A stretch of DNA of 64,000 bases from UBA4582 sp965657335. Lineage in GTDB: Bacteria; Pseudomonadota; Gammaproteobacteria; Pseudomonadales; Azotimanducaceae. The notes under the pieces were generated by a model. It was not told where the DNA came from, did no database searches, and worked only from the letters and a program-made list of their open reading frames with translations. The stretch spans positions 1 through 64,000 of the forward strand of contig CBFHOH010000005.1 in NCBI GenBank assembly GCA_965657335.1. Direction: 5' to 3'. Positions 26,759 to 35,617 of this stretch are shown in pieces. A program made the translations under genes and the position numbers. Every line of letters begins with the position of its first letter. The first letter of the stretch is position 1.

Positions 26759-27511
26759 ATGAAAGTTCTTGTGACTGTCAAACGTGTGGTTGATTACAAC
26801 GTGAATGTGCGTGTACTCAGCGATAATACTGGCGTAGACCTAAATAACGTCAAAATGTCGATTAATCCCTTTGATGAGATCGCTATCGAAGAAGCGGTTC
26901 GACTCAAGGAAGCAGGCAAAGTAGAAGAGGTGGTGGTTGTATCCGTAGGTGCAAGTAATTGCCAGGAGCAAATCCGAACAGCCCTCGCATTAGGAGCCGA
27001 CCGCGGCATTCTCGTTGAAACAGACGAAGAGATGCAGCCGCTGGCAATTGCCAAATGTCTGAAGGCAGTCGTTGATAACGAAACGCCAGGACTCGTCATT
27101 GCAGGGAAACAGGCAATTGATGGTGATAATAGCCAAACTGGACAAATGCTCGCAGCACTCGCTGGACTTGGACAGGCGACTTTTGCGTCTGAAGTTGAGG
27201 TAGGCGATGACAGCGTAACCGTAACCCGCGAAGTTGATGGTGGACTCGAAACGATTTCAGTCAAGTTACCCGCAATCATCACAACTGACTTGCGGTTAAA
27301 CGAACCACGATACGCTTCGCTGCCAAATATCATGAAGGCTAAGAAGAAGCCGATTGATATTACAACGCCAGCTGATCTGGGTGTCGACGTCGCGCCAAGA
27401 ATTACAACGTTGAAAGTCATGCCCCCAGCGGAGCGTCAAGCTGGTGTCATTGTAGAGACAGTAGAAGATTTGGTTGATAAATTGAAGAACGAAGCAAAGG
27501 TGATCTCATGA
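26759..27511 (+). CDS. etfB: Electron transfer flavoprotein beta subunit
   Basis: A 250-residue ETF small subunit that carries electrons from acyl-CoA and related dehydrogenases to ETF-QO. MKVLVTVKRVVDYNVNVRV and NPFDEIAIEEAVRLKEAG at the N-terminus, and the AMP-binding section around IAGKQAIDGDNSQTGQMLA, are typical; VRLKEAG-type signatures place it in the housekeeping group. AGAGGAAG lies before the ATG. The stop overlaps etfA as ATGA, so both subunits are made in step. Confidence 0.96.
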   Translation: MKVLVTVKRVVDYNVNVRVLSDNTGVDLNNVKMSINPFDEIAIEEAVRLKEAGKVEEVVVVSVGASNCQEQIRTALALGADRGILVETDEEMQPLAIAKCLKAVVDNETPGLVIAGKQAIDGDNSQTGQMLAALAGLGQATFASEVEVGDDSVTVTREVDGGLETISVKLPAIITTDLRLNEPRYASLPNIMKAKKKPIDITTPADLGVDVAPRITTLKVMPPAERQAGVIVETVEDLVDKLKNEAKVIS

Positions 27512-28437
27512 GTAATTTAGTTATTGCAGACCACAACAATGAAGTAATTAGTGCTTCAACACTTGTTGCCGTCGCTGCAGCCAAAGCCATCGGTGGGGAT
27601 ATCGATGTGCTTGTTGCTGGAGCCGGTTGTGCAGCAGCTGGAGAAGCAGCTAGCAAGATTGACGGTGTTAACAAGGTACTTGTTGCCGACAATGATGCCT
27701 ACGGGCATAGGTTGGCTGAAAATTTGGCAGATCTTGTCGTAGAAATAGCCGGCGGTTATTCACATATCGTCAGCTCCACTTCGACTTCGGGTAAAAACTT
27801 TATGCCCCGCGTTGCAGCACTTTTGGACGTTGCTCAGATCTCTGACATCAGCGGTGTTGTTAGTGAAGATACATTTGAACGACCTATTTACGCGGGTAAT
27901 GCAATAGCAACCGTTCAAAGCGGTGATGCAACTAAGGTTATTACTGTTCGTGGCACTGCTTTCGATCCGGTTGCTGCAGATGGCGGTAGTGCCTCAGTTG
28001 AAGCGATCGATGCGGTCAAGGATGCAGGCGTATCTAGCTGGCAGAAGGAAGAAATTGTTAAGCTTGATCGACCTGAGCTCACAGCGGCCAGCGTTATCGT
28101 TTCCGGTGGGCGTGGCATGCAGAATGGTGACAACTTCAAGCTTCTTGAATCTGTTGCTGACAAGCTGGGTGCTGCACTCGGTGCCTCTCGGGCGGCCGTT
28201 GACGCAGGATTTGTACCTAACGATATGCAGGTTGGTCAAACAGGTAAGATTGTGGCTCCAGACCTTTATATCGCGGTTGGTATTAGTGGTGCGATTCAGC
28301 ACCTTGCTGGTATGAAAGATAGCAAAGTGATCGTTGCAATCAACAAAGACGAGGATGCACCTATTTTTCAGGTTGCCGACTACGGTTTAGTTGCGGATCT
28401 GTTTAAGGCAGTGCCAGAACTGGACGGACTTTTATAG
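27508..28437 (+). CDS. etfA: Electron transfer flavoprotein alpha subunit
   Basis: A 309-residue ETF large subunit, which forms a heterodimer with EtfB and binds FAD in its C-terminal domain. Landmarks are VIVSGGRGMQNGDNFKLLE, DAGFVPNDMQVGQTGKIV and LYIAVGISGAIQHLAGM, the FAD-binding signature of the family, then VAINKDEDAPIF. It overlaps etfB by four bases and is followed by a strong terminator, which closes the two-gene operon. Confidence 0.96.
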   Translation: MSNLVIADHNNEVISASTLVAVAAAKAIGGDIDVLVAGAGCAAAGEAASKIDGVNKVLVADNDAYGHRLAENLADLVVEIAGGYSHIVSSTSTSGKNFMPRVAALLDVAQISDISGVVSEDTFERPIYAGNAIATVQSGDATKVITVRGTAFDPVAADGGSASVEAIDAVKDAGVSSWQKEEIVKLDRPELTAASVIVSGGRGMQNGDNFKLLESVADKLGAALGASRAAVDAGFVPNDMQVGQTGKIVAPDLYIAVGISGAIQHLAGMKDSKVIVAINKDEDAPIFQVADYGLVADLFKAVPELDGLL

Positions 28438-28480
28438 TCGATGTCTGTGTTTGGTTAGCAGGTTTTGTAACGTTGATAAG

Positions 28481-28510
28481 AAAAGCGATGCCTTTGCATC
28501 GCTTTTTTTT
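28481..28510 (+). terminator. Rho-independent terminator of etfBA
   Basis: A perfect 10-bp stem, AAAGCGATGC/GCATCGCTTT, with loop CTTT and a run of eight T. It lies 44 bases after the etfA stop and could also act weakly in the other direction, after the HMG-CoA lyase gene. Confidence 0.92.
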
Positions 28511-28592
28511 GCCTGTTAGTCACGTCTCGCTGTTGAGTCTTCGTGAGGCAAGCCATCAGAAGATGGACAGCGCAACACTATGATAGCGTAAG

Positions 28593-29501
28593 TTATCTTC
28601 GGTTTAAGAGCGCTTTTGACGCATTGGAATCTAATTGAAGCTTGAGTTCATCTCGAACGAAACTTGCGACATCTACCATTTTTTCTAAATTCACGCCTGT
28701 CTCGATGCCGAGTCCTTCTAGCATATAAAGCACGTCCTCTGTTGCCACATTTCCGGTAGCACCTTTTGCATATGGGCAGCCGCCTAAACCCGCAACGGAA
28801 CTATCGATTACGCTTACACCGCAGGCCAGTGCTGCGTAGATATTTGCCAGTGCCTGACCATAGGTATTATGAAAGTGAGCGGCAAGCTGACTAACATCAG
28901 CCTGTTTGCTAATGGTCGTAATGAGGCTAGTGACCTTGCCGGGTGTGCCGCGCCCGATGGTGTCTCCAAGACTAATTTCGAAACATCCCATGTCAAGTAG
29001 TTGGGCGGTGAGATCCGCGATTCGTGATTGATCGATATCGTCTCCCTCCCAAGGACAGCCCAATACACAGGAAATATATCCGCGTACTCTGATATTGTTC
29101 TCTTTGGCTAAAGCAAGAATTGGTTTCGCGCGATTTAGTGCCTCAGAGATGCTGCAGTTTGTGTTTTTTTGAGAGAAAGATTCTGTCGCCGAAATGAAAA
29201 CCGCAACCTCATTTGCCTTTGCTTGCAATGCATTTTCCATGCCTTTGATGTTTGGCGTTAGCGTTGAATAGATAACATCACCCCGGCGTTTGATGAGCGC
29301 CATAATCTCGGCCGAGTCTGCCATCATTGGAACCCACTTGGGCGAGACAAAAGCACCGGCCTCGATGTGTTTGATGCCGGCATCGCAAAGACGCTCTATC
29401 AATTCAACCTTGTGCCGGGTAGATACAATAGAAGACTGATTCTGTAGTCCGTCTCTTGCGCCAACTTCGACGATACGAACTGATTTTGGCAGTGTGTGCA
29501 T
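28593..29501 (-). CDS. mvaB: Hydroxymethylglutaryl-CoA lyase
   Basis: A 302-residue TIM-barrel lyase that splits HMG-CoA into acetyl-CoA and acetoacetate, the last step of leucine breakdown. IVEVGARDGLQNQ is the N-terminal metal/substrate motif, AAHFHNTYGQALAN gives the metal-binding His pair, and VAGLGGCPYAKGATGNVATE contains the signature active-site Cys. It follows the dioxygenase gene by five bases, with a ribosome-binding site (GAGGTAG) inside the end of that gene. The usual leucine-pathway partners (liuABCD) are not in the window. Confidence 0.93.
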   Translation of the reverse strand: MHTLPKSVRIVEVGARDGLQNQSSIVSTRHKVELIERLCDAGIKHIEAGAFVSPKWVPMMADSAEIMALIKRRGDVIYSTLTPNIKGMENALQAKANEVAVFISATESFSQKNTNCSISEALNRAKPILALAKENNIRVRGYISCVLGCPWEGDDIDQSRIADLTAQLLDMGCFEISLGDTIGRGTPGKVTSLITTISKQADVSQLAAHFHNTYGQALANIYAALACGVSVIDSSVAGLGGCPYAKGATGNVATEDVLYMLEGLGIETGVNLEKMVDVASFVRDELKLQLDSNASKALLNRR

Positions 29502-29506
29502 AACGG

Positions 29507-30313
29507 CTACCTCGGTCTGTCACCTTTCACTGTGACCCTCACGCCGGATCGAGTCTCCGGGAAATAGTCCCATACCGCCATATGTTGTGTACATCGGTTA
29601 TCCCATATCGCGACGGTGTTAGTTTTCCATTGAAAGCGACAATGAAAATTAGGGTTTTTCACGTGTTCAAATAGCAAGTGGAGCAGGGCATCGCTTTCAG
29701 CTTTCGTTACACCTTTAATCCGCTTTGTGAAGCCGCTGTTCACAAACAGGGCTTTTCGATGAGTGACAGGATGAGTGCGTATCACCGGATGCTCTGCGCT
29801 CGGATATTCCCGCTGGGAGGGATGGTCGCCGTAATAGCCGCTGTAGTCAGCGGTATGTACGGCCTGTAATTCTGAAAGCATGCTTTGCATTGGTTTGCTC
29901 AATGCATCATATGCATCGTACATGTTGGCCCAAAGCGTATCGCCGCCTTGAGAGGGCGTCACATTTATGTAGAGAATGCTCGCCATCGGTGGCTCAAGGT
30001 CTGCTGAAACATCCGAATGCCATCCCTCGCCGTTATTTCTATGCGATTTTTCATCGGCATGAATTTTCATTAAAGCCTGGTTGCCGCCCACAAATGGCGC
30101 TGCGGGATGTATGTGGAGTGGCCCAAATCGCTCTCCTAACGCCAGATGTTGCTCGTGGCTTAATATTTGGTTGGGGACAAATAATACGAGATGCTTCATC
30201 CATGCGTCGTGCAACTGTTCGAAGGTTTCGCGAGACATTTTGCTCGATAAATCCAGCCCTTTTATCGTCGCGCCAATTCTCGGCGTTAGAGGTTCAATTT
30301 CGAATGGACTCAA
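29507..30313 (-). CDS. TauD/TfdA-family Fe(II)/2-oxoglutarate dioxygenase
   Basis: A 268-residue double-stranded beta-helix dioxygenase. The iron ligands are His and Asp of GWHSDVSA and the distal His of RCTQHMAVWD; the 2-oxoglutarate Arg is in the C-terminal SGVRVTVKGDRP. TTG at 30313 (MSPFEIEPLTPRIGA) aligns with the start of E. coli TauD and has GGAG nine bases upstream. Longer readings run into the divergent NhaC gene. An ATG with AGGA at 30366 is out of frame by one base because of an A9 tract. The substrate may be a sulfonate or another small acid; the operon with mvaB leaves it open. Confidence 0.85.
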   Translation of the reverse strand: MSPFEIEPLTPRIGATIKGLDLSSKMSRETFEQLHDAWMKHLVLFVPNQILSHEQHLALGERFGPLHIHPAAPFVGGNQALMKIHADEKSHRNNGEGWHSDVSADLEPPMASILYINVTPSQGGDTLWANMYDAYDALSKPMQSMLSELQAVHTADYSGYYGDHPSQREYPSAEHPVIRTHPVTHRKALFVNSGFTKRIKGVTKAESDALLHLLFEHVKNPNFHCRFQWKTNTVAIWDNRCTQHMAVWDYFPETRSGVRVTVKGDRPR

Positions 30314-30476
30314 TTTCGTTTGCTCCAGTTGTGGCTCTAGGCAGATATTACGTTTTTTTTTCGCATATTTCCTACTAGCCACAAGTTTTCTCGCTGTGGC
30401 ACGAGGCACCTCTGTGATACGGTGACTGTACAACACTGGTCGACGGCACAAATATGAGAAAAGGTACCGAAAACAG

Positions 30477-31970
30477 ATGCAGAAAATAGATGAAGAAAAT
30501 ACAGAGTTGTTAAGTCCGGAGCTTACAACGGGCGTAGGTGTCATGCCAGAAGTGAGGTTTGTTCATCAGTTGTTACCGATGATTTTTCTATTTTTGCTGA
30601 TCGGTTACGGTTTGATTCTTCGGCCAAATATCCTCCAGGTTGACCCCTTACCTCTCGAGTTAGTTTTTTTGTTGGCGAGTTGCTTTTCCATCGCGCAGCT
30701 TATGATGATGGGTTTTGAATGGGGCGACATTCAAACGGCGGTACTTGGTAAAATTACTCGTGGGTTTCCCGCCATCATGATCCTGTTTGCTATTGGCGTG
30801 ATCATTGGTTCCTGGATCATAAGTGGCACCATGCCGATGTTGGTCTTCTGGGGCGTGAAAATCATCGATCCTTCTTATATTTATATTATTGCTTTTGTTG
30901 TCCCCATTCTGTTTTCGCTAATGACAGGAACCTCTTGGGGGTCAGTTGGCACTGTCGGGGTCGTTATCATAGGCGTAGCGACTACGATCGAGGCTGATCT
31001 TGGTATTACCGCCGGTGCTGTCATTGGTGGCGCCTATTTCGGTGACAAGATGTCTCCACTATCTGATACAACCAATATCGCAGCCATCGCAACAGAAGTT
31101 GATCTATATGATCACATCCGCTCTATGGCCAATACAACATTGCCCTCAGCGTTGATTGCGGGCGTGGGTTTTACGATCATGGGGTTTGTGAGTCCACCTG
31201 AGATAAATGCGGTTTCGACTGATTCTGTGAGTCAGGTGACGGCTCAGATCAGCCAACTATTCAATTTTAATATCTTATTGTTATTACCGCCGATTGTTGT
31301 GCTTTACGGTTCCTTAACGCGTAAACCACCGTTGCCTGTCTTGATGGTTTCCTCATTGACCGCGATACTGCTGGCCTTGGTATTCCAAGATTTCAGTTTT
31401 GGTGACGTGCTGATATGTTTGATATCGGGTTTTGATGTCGCCATGTCTGGGAATGCCGGAGAAGTTACTTCCGCGATGGGTACACTGTTTAATCGAGGCG
31501 GACTCTATGAGCTAAATGAGCCAATTATATTTACCATCATGGTGTTCATCTTTATTGGCTCCCTTGATCTCATGAACGCGATGCCATCAATTGTCCGAAA
31601 AGTCTTTGGTTTCGTGACTTCAAAAACTGGACTCATACTGGCCTCTTTGCTTGCTTCGGTCTTCACCAACGCATCGACATCGAACCAAAGTGCCACTAGC
31701 TTTATTGTGGGAGATGCTTTTAAGTCGAAGTTCGATAGCCTTGGCGTACCAAGGAAGGTGTTATCGCGATCGATAGAGGATTACGGCACGATGGTGGAAA
31801 ACATCATTCCATGGACCTCAACTGCAATATTTGTTTCAGCGACAACGGGAGTTGCCTATGCAGATTATTGGCACTGGCAGTTATTAGCACTTGCTAATAT
31901 CGTCATTGCACCAATGTTGGCAATTCTAGGTATCGGTTGCTTCTACCATGAGGCAGACACTGAGAAGTAG
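30477..31970 (+). CDS. nhaC: NhaC-family Na+/H+ antiporter
   Basis: A 497-residue inner-membrane antiporter with around 11-12 hydrophobic segments. The family core is clear: SLMTGTSWGSVGTVGVVIIG, then GAVIGGAYFGDKMSPLSDTT, and late in the protein SVFTNASTSNQSATSFIVGD. It exchanges Na+ for H+ (malate/lactate-coupled relatives exist), in keeping with life in salt water. It diverges from the TauD-type gene and ends before a strong bidirectional terminator. Confidence 0.9.
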   Translation: MQKIDEENTELLSPELTTGVGVMPEVRFVHQLLPMIFLFLLIGYGLILRPNILQVDPLPLELVFLLASCFSIAQLMMMGFEWGDIQTAVLGKITRGFPAIMILFAIGVIIGSWIISGTMPMLVFWGVKIIDPSYIYIIAFVVPILFSLMTGTSWGSVGTVGVVIIGVATTIEADLGITAGAVIGGAYFGDKMSPLSDTTNIAAIATEVDLYDHIRSMANTTLPSALIAGVGFTIMGFVSPPEINAVSTDSVSQVTAQISQLFNFNILLLLPPIVVLYGSLTRKPPLPVLMVSSLTAILLALVFQDFSFGDVLICLISGFDVAMSGNAGEVTSAMGTLFNRGGLYELNEPIIFTIMVFIFIGSLDLMNAMPSIVRKVFGFVTSKTGLILASLLASVFTNASTSNQSATSFIVGDAFKSKFDSLGVPRKVLSRSIEDYGTMVENIIPWTSTAIFVSATTGVAYADYWHWQLLALANIVIAPMLAILGIGCFYHEADTEK

Positions 31971-32039
31971 CTTGGTAGAGAAGTGATAGGAAGTGAAGTC
32001 ACAAGGGGTAAAGCAACTAGATGTAAAGCCGTTAAAAAA

Positions 32040-32080
32040 ATAAACCCACGAAAATGTTGACGTTTCGTGGGTTTATCTTG
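32040..32080. terminator. Bidirectional terminator between nhaC and TPR gene
   Basis: A perfect 14-bp stem, ATAAACCCACGAAA/TTTCGTGGGTTTAT, with a 9-base loop (32040-32076). It is flanked by A7 on the left and a T-rich tail on the right, so it can stop transcription from both converging genes. Confidence 0.9.
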
Positions 32081-32103
32081 TTTTCCAAGTGCGTGGATCG
32101 AAT

Positions 32104-33864
32104 TTAGCGCTCTGTCAGTTCCATCTTTGGCGTGCCATCCGCGAATGATTCTCTGCCGGGGGTTGGCATGGCGACGTCAGCGTTTGACCAAGCCTTGTCT
32201 AATCGTTCTTGTACTTTCTCCGCTTCCTCTGCATTACCCTGGGCGATGTGTGCTTCTTTCAAACCCGCGAGTGCCCAGCCGTTTTCCGGCCACTTTTTTA
32301 GGTCCATGACATAGGTCGATTCAGCTGCGCTGGCGTCGCCAACCGCTAGCTGCGCTTCACCCAGTGAGTGCCTGACAGGGTGAAACCAATCGGGTGGCTC
32401 GGTGTAAAGAAGTGAATCTTCTATTGCGACACCTTGTTTCAATAGCGGTATTGCCTCTTCGAAACGCGCTTCATTTGAGAGAATTTCGCCATTCAATGTG
32501 AGAGAGGCAATTTCCAGGATATCGTCAATACTGTTCCTGCCGACTCTCTTCATCGCGCGGGTTTCATCACTGAGTCTTAGCGTATCCAATTTGCCTAGCT
32601 CTGCTCTTGCCTGCGTTAAATCGCCTTTACCCTCGAACGCTCTTCCTCGTGCATAGTGCCAAATTGATCTGAGGAAAAGCAGATCTGCTGCTGGTTCGGG
32701 TTCTGCTAGTATGTCGTCCCAAGCACTGAATCGAACGTCGACAAATAGCGGCTGTGCGACGAACTGCTGTGCATTGCCTGTGAATCCTGCCATCGCGAGC
32801 ATTTGCGGTGTAATTGCATTCTTCGTTCCATCTGCTAGCACGTTGGCTTGTGCCTGCCAGCCTTCGATAGCGGCCGTCGTTGCGCCAAAATGCCAATTAT
32901 GGGGAATGTAACCACCCAGATAAATGAAGCTGTTCGAATGGCATACACCCGTGAACCAACTATCGGCATCCGTTGCCTTCATATTGTTGAGGGTTGAATC
33001 GTGGTAGCGACCCACTCTCAAGTAGATGTGTGCAGGCATATGAACTAGATGCCCTGCGTTAGGCGAGAGGTCAGCAAGCTTGTCTGCATGTGGTTCGGCA
33101 CGTTCCGGCGTTTTAGAGGCTTCAACCGCATGAATATAAAGGTGTATAGCACCGATATTATCAGGATCGACTTTGAGTGCAGCCTCGATCAGATCTGTGA
33201 TCTCTGTTGTCCACGGTTGAGACGTACCATCTGCTAGCCAAAAATCCCAAGGATGAAGATTCATCTGTGCGTCAGCTGCAAGTGTCAAAATATGCGGATC
33301 ATTCGGATACTGCTCGACAACACCACGCATCGCGTTTGCCCATGCTTCGTTAAGCGGTGTTGGGTCTGCTGGTGCTGTTGATTGGTATCTTTTTGATAGC
33401 GCATCAATCAGTGCTTTTTCCTTTGGTGTCACGCCTTTTGTTGGATCATTGGCGATCTCCAGCGCCATCTCAACAAGTTTTGTTGCCCTTGGGGCATTGG
33501 CTGGCACCATTTGCATGTTGAGGTTTGGACCCAACACAAACGCGCTTCCCCAGTAGCACATCGCACAGTCCGGGTCGTTGATGGCGCCTTCGTTGAAGGC
33601 GAGATCAGCTGCTGCGTGATTGAAGCCCCATGCGAGCATCATACCCTGATTAAAATACTTCTGAGCCGTGGGGCTGCTGGTCGTGATTTCCATCTGGAGA
33701 GGACCGAGCCCCTCAAATAGTGGTTGGTTGTCCAATACTTCCTCATCGGAAGATTGTGATTTTGTTTCAACGGCATTCTCTGCCGTTTCATTAACAGTCG
33801 ATTGGCTACATCCGAATAGAAACAGAATCGCGAAGGTGGTCGCAAACAGGTTTTTAATGAACAT
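32104..33864 (-). CDS. TPR-repeat lipoprotein, unknown function
   Basis: A 586-residue protein with a lipoprotein signal (lipobox LFGC, lipidated Cys at residue 19), so it is anchored in the cell envelope. After a Ser/Glu-rich linker comes a helical TPR-like body: AQKYFNQGMMLAWGFNHAAA, NIGAIHLYIHAVEAS, PAHIYLRVGRYHDS, and C-terminal repeats around EEAIPLLKQGVAIED and GWALAGLKEAHIAQGNAEEA. DPDCAMCYWGSAFVLGPN with its CxxC is a marked feature of this group, often found in secreted proteins of marine bacteria. The role is unknown. Confidence 0.82.
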   Translation of the reverse strand: MFIKNLFATTFAILFLFGCSQSTVNETAENAVETKSQSSDEEVLDNQPLFEGLGPLQMEITTSSPTAQKYFNQGMMLAWGFNHAAADLAFNEGAINDPDCAMCYWGSAFVLGPNLNMQMVPANAPRATKLVEMALEIANDPTKGVTPKEKALIDALSKRYQSTAPADPTPLNEAWANAMRGVVEQYPNDPHILTLAADAQMNLHPWDFWLADGTSQPWTTEITDLIEAALKVDPDNIGAIHLYIHAVEASKTPERAEPHADKLADLSPNAGHLVHMPAHIYLRVGRYHDSTLNNMKATDADSWFTGVCHSNSFIYLGGYIPHNWHFGATTAAIEGWQAQANVLADGTKNAITPQMLAMAGFTGNAQQFVAQPLFVDVRFSAWDDILAEPEPAADLLFLRSIWHYARGRAFEGKGDLTQARAELGKLDTLRLSDETRAMKRVGRNSIDDILEIASLTLNGEILSNEARFEEAIPLLKQGVAIEDSLLYTEPPDWFHPVRHSLGEAQLAVGDASAAESTYVMDLKKWPENGWALAGLKEAHIAQGNAEEAEKVQERLDKAWSNADVAMPTPGRESFADGTPKMELTER

Positions 33865-33987
33865 CGGGTTATGTCCCAGTGGCTAAGGTGAAAACAGTGT
33901 AACGATGCTTAAATGTCATCACAACCGAAAAAGTTTGCTGTAAAAATCGGGCGACCGGGGCAAAGCTAAGGTGTAATGGACTATTTG

Positions 33988-34779
33988 CTAGTTAAGTATT
34001 AAGCCTAACTGTCTGCTCTGGGCGACGAGGGCCCCAGACGAGTCCCAAAGTGCACCACTTTCAATCATCCTGCCGCCGGCCAAGTGATCAGTTTTAAATT
34101 CGCCGAGCACCCACCCAGGCGTCGGACGTTGCCTCACGTGCACGGTCAGCTCTACCGTCGGCGCCCAACCTACGTTGCCCAGTAGACCGAATGGAGAGGG
34201 AGGAAAGGCATCACAAAAAAGTAACAACGACCGTGTATCGGGTATTCGACTGTCCTTGAACCCGATCCAGCCTGATATGACAGGAGCGCCCGCTTGCTCT
34301 GGCATGACCTGATCCGGGTGAAGTCGGACATTGAGCCTGTTCATTATTGGTAGATCGATACTTTGTAGGTCGCCACTACGATCGATGCATTGTGGCTCGG
34401 GTGGAATCTGCGGAGGCCGCATGGGGATGGTGTTTTCCACGCCGACGGTTTGACACAAGTCGCCGTATACAGCAGTGACTTCAAGTCTTGGTTTTCCCTC
34501 TTGTATGAGCGTAGCTCGCGCGTTGCTTAAGGTCCGCCCGACGCGGAGAACGTCGACGGCGATTTGAAATTCAGCGTCAGGTACACCGGGTCTGAGATAG
34601 TGGGTTGTAATGGATATTGGATCTGGATGAGAAATCTCATGCGTAAGGGCGCTAGTGATGAGCGATAGCAGGTACCCGCCATTTGGATTTTCTCCGATAT
34701 TCCATTCAGGACTAACAACCCCATGCCAGTGACCATCGGGGGATTTTGATACCGCTGTTTCTTCATCAAAAAAGTGCAC
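33988..34779 (-). CDS. Acyl-CoA thioesterase-like double-hotdog protein
   Basis: A 263-residue protein of the TesB-like thioesterase superfamily. The N-terminal hotdog half shows NIGENPNGGYLLSLITSAL and ITTHYLRPGVPDAEFQIAV; the C-terminal half repeats the fold around GWAPTVELTVHVRQRP and ends MIESGALWDSSGALVAQSRQ, a very typical closing motif. It likely hydrolyses an acyl-CoA in the cytoplasm. The start is GTG at 34779. It is alone between the TPR lipoprotein and the PepSY-type gene, all on the minus strand but with gaps over 60 bases. Confidence 0.8.
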   Translation of the reverse strand: MHFFDEETAVSKSPDGHWHGVVSPEWNIGENPNGGYLLSLITSALTHEISHPDPISITTHYLRPGVPDAEFQIAVDVLRVGRTLSNARATLIQEGKPRLEVTAVYGDLCQTVGVENTIPMRPPQIPPEPQCIDRSGDLQSIDLPIMNRLNVRLHPDQVMPEQAGAPVISGWIGFKDSRIPDTRSLLLFCDAFPPSPFGLLGNVGWAPTVELTVHVRQRPTPGWVLGEFKTDHLAGGRMIESGALWDSSGALVAQSRQLGLILN

Positions 34780-34842
34780 GTGTCGTTACTCTATCCTTTT
34801 GTCTTTGTCCGGTCAGTGAGCGCGCTGATGGCGTGCAAGTGA

Positions 34843-35388
34843 TCAGACTAAAACAAGCACCATCAGTATGACGCCGCCAGCCATTGTTGTCGCGAGCGAT
34901 TTTGTTCTCAAAGCCGGGGCTGATATGCCTAACCAAAAGCCACTGATAACGATCACAAAGAGTCCCGCCGCGAGGATTTTCTGAAATGTTTTGAACATGC
35001 CGGGGCCATGCCCTTTGTGCAATTCGATTATTGCTGCCTGAAAATTGGGCTGTGCCAGCTCAACGCTAAGAGCCCCTTCATCGGCGAGTTTGATGATGTA
35101 GTGATCTCTGGAAGTAGGGCGTGTATAGAGTGTTGCGCCGCCAGACCTTACATACTCGAAGTCGTAGTCACGAACCCCGGCTGCGGCTAGCAGTGCACTC
35201 ACATCTTCTTTAATGGTCGGTGAACCAGTTGTCAATTCAGGGTGCACGCCTTCGTAAATTTTCTCTTTTACGACGGTTCCTTTTTCACCTATTAGATAAA
35301 GACCGCCGGAGATAGCAACAAGAATAATCACGGGTGCGAAAAATGCTGCCAGATACAGGTGAAGTGAAATCAATAATTTTCGGTTCAT
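34843..35388 (-). CDS. PepSY-associated membrane protein
   Basis: A 181-residue protein with an N-terminal membrane helix after a short basic/His start (RKLLISLHLYLAAFFAPVII), a periplasmic PepSY-like domain in the middle, the phrase AIIELHKGHGPGMFKTFQKI leading into a second membrane helix, and a third helix at the end. The layout is that of small PepSY_TM proteins, some of which act in iron-siderophore reduction or protease inhibition. ATG at 35388 has GGAAGG just upstream; an earlier in-frame start would add a cysteine-containing stretch with no support. Confidence 0.78.
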   Translation of the reverse strand: MNRKLLISLHLYLAAFFAPVIILVAISGGLYLIGEKGTVVKEKIYEGVHPELTTGSPTIKEDVSALLAAAGVRDYDFEYVRSGGATLYTRPTSRDHYIIKLADEGALSVELAQPNFQAAIIELHKGHGPGMFKTFQKILAAGLFVIVISGFWLGISAPALRTKSLATTMAGGVILMVLVLV

Positions 35389-35617
35389 AGCCTTCCAGTA
35401 ATTCAGTGTACATATGAAGGGAAACCGTGAGGATAGCACGCAATGCTGTTTTTCTCCTCAGGTTAAACGCACGCTTAATTTTTTAAGCTGATGAAATAAA
35501 TGTGTGTCGACTTACGACAGCGGATAAAGCTGTCTGTGATGCGGAATTGATTCATTAATGCGAATCAGGCAAGCACTGCACCGGGCCCGCTTGAAATTTT
35601 GGCATAGAACGAACGAC

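Noticed and set aside
30313..30544. Longer N-terminus for the TauD-type dioxygenase
   Set aside because: It would run 68 bases into the divergent nhaC gene and lacks family similarity; TTG at 30313 matches the TauD start.
35473..35488. GCTTAA/TTAAGC dyad downstream of pyrB
   Set aside because: Short AT-rich stem with loop TTTT; could arise by chance and no further signal supports it.
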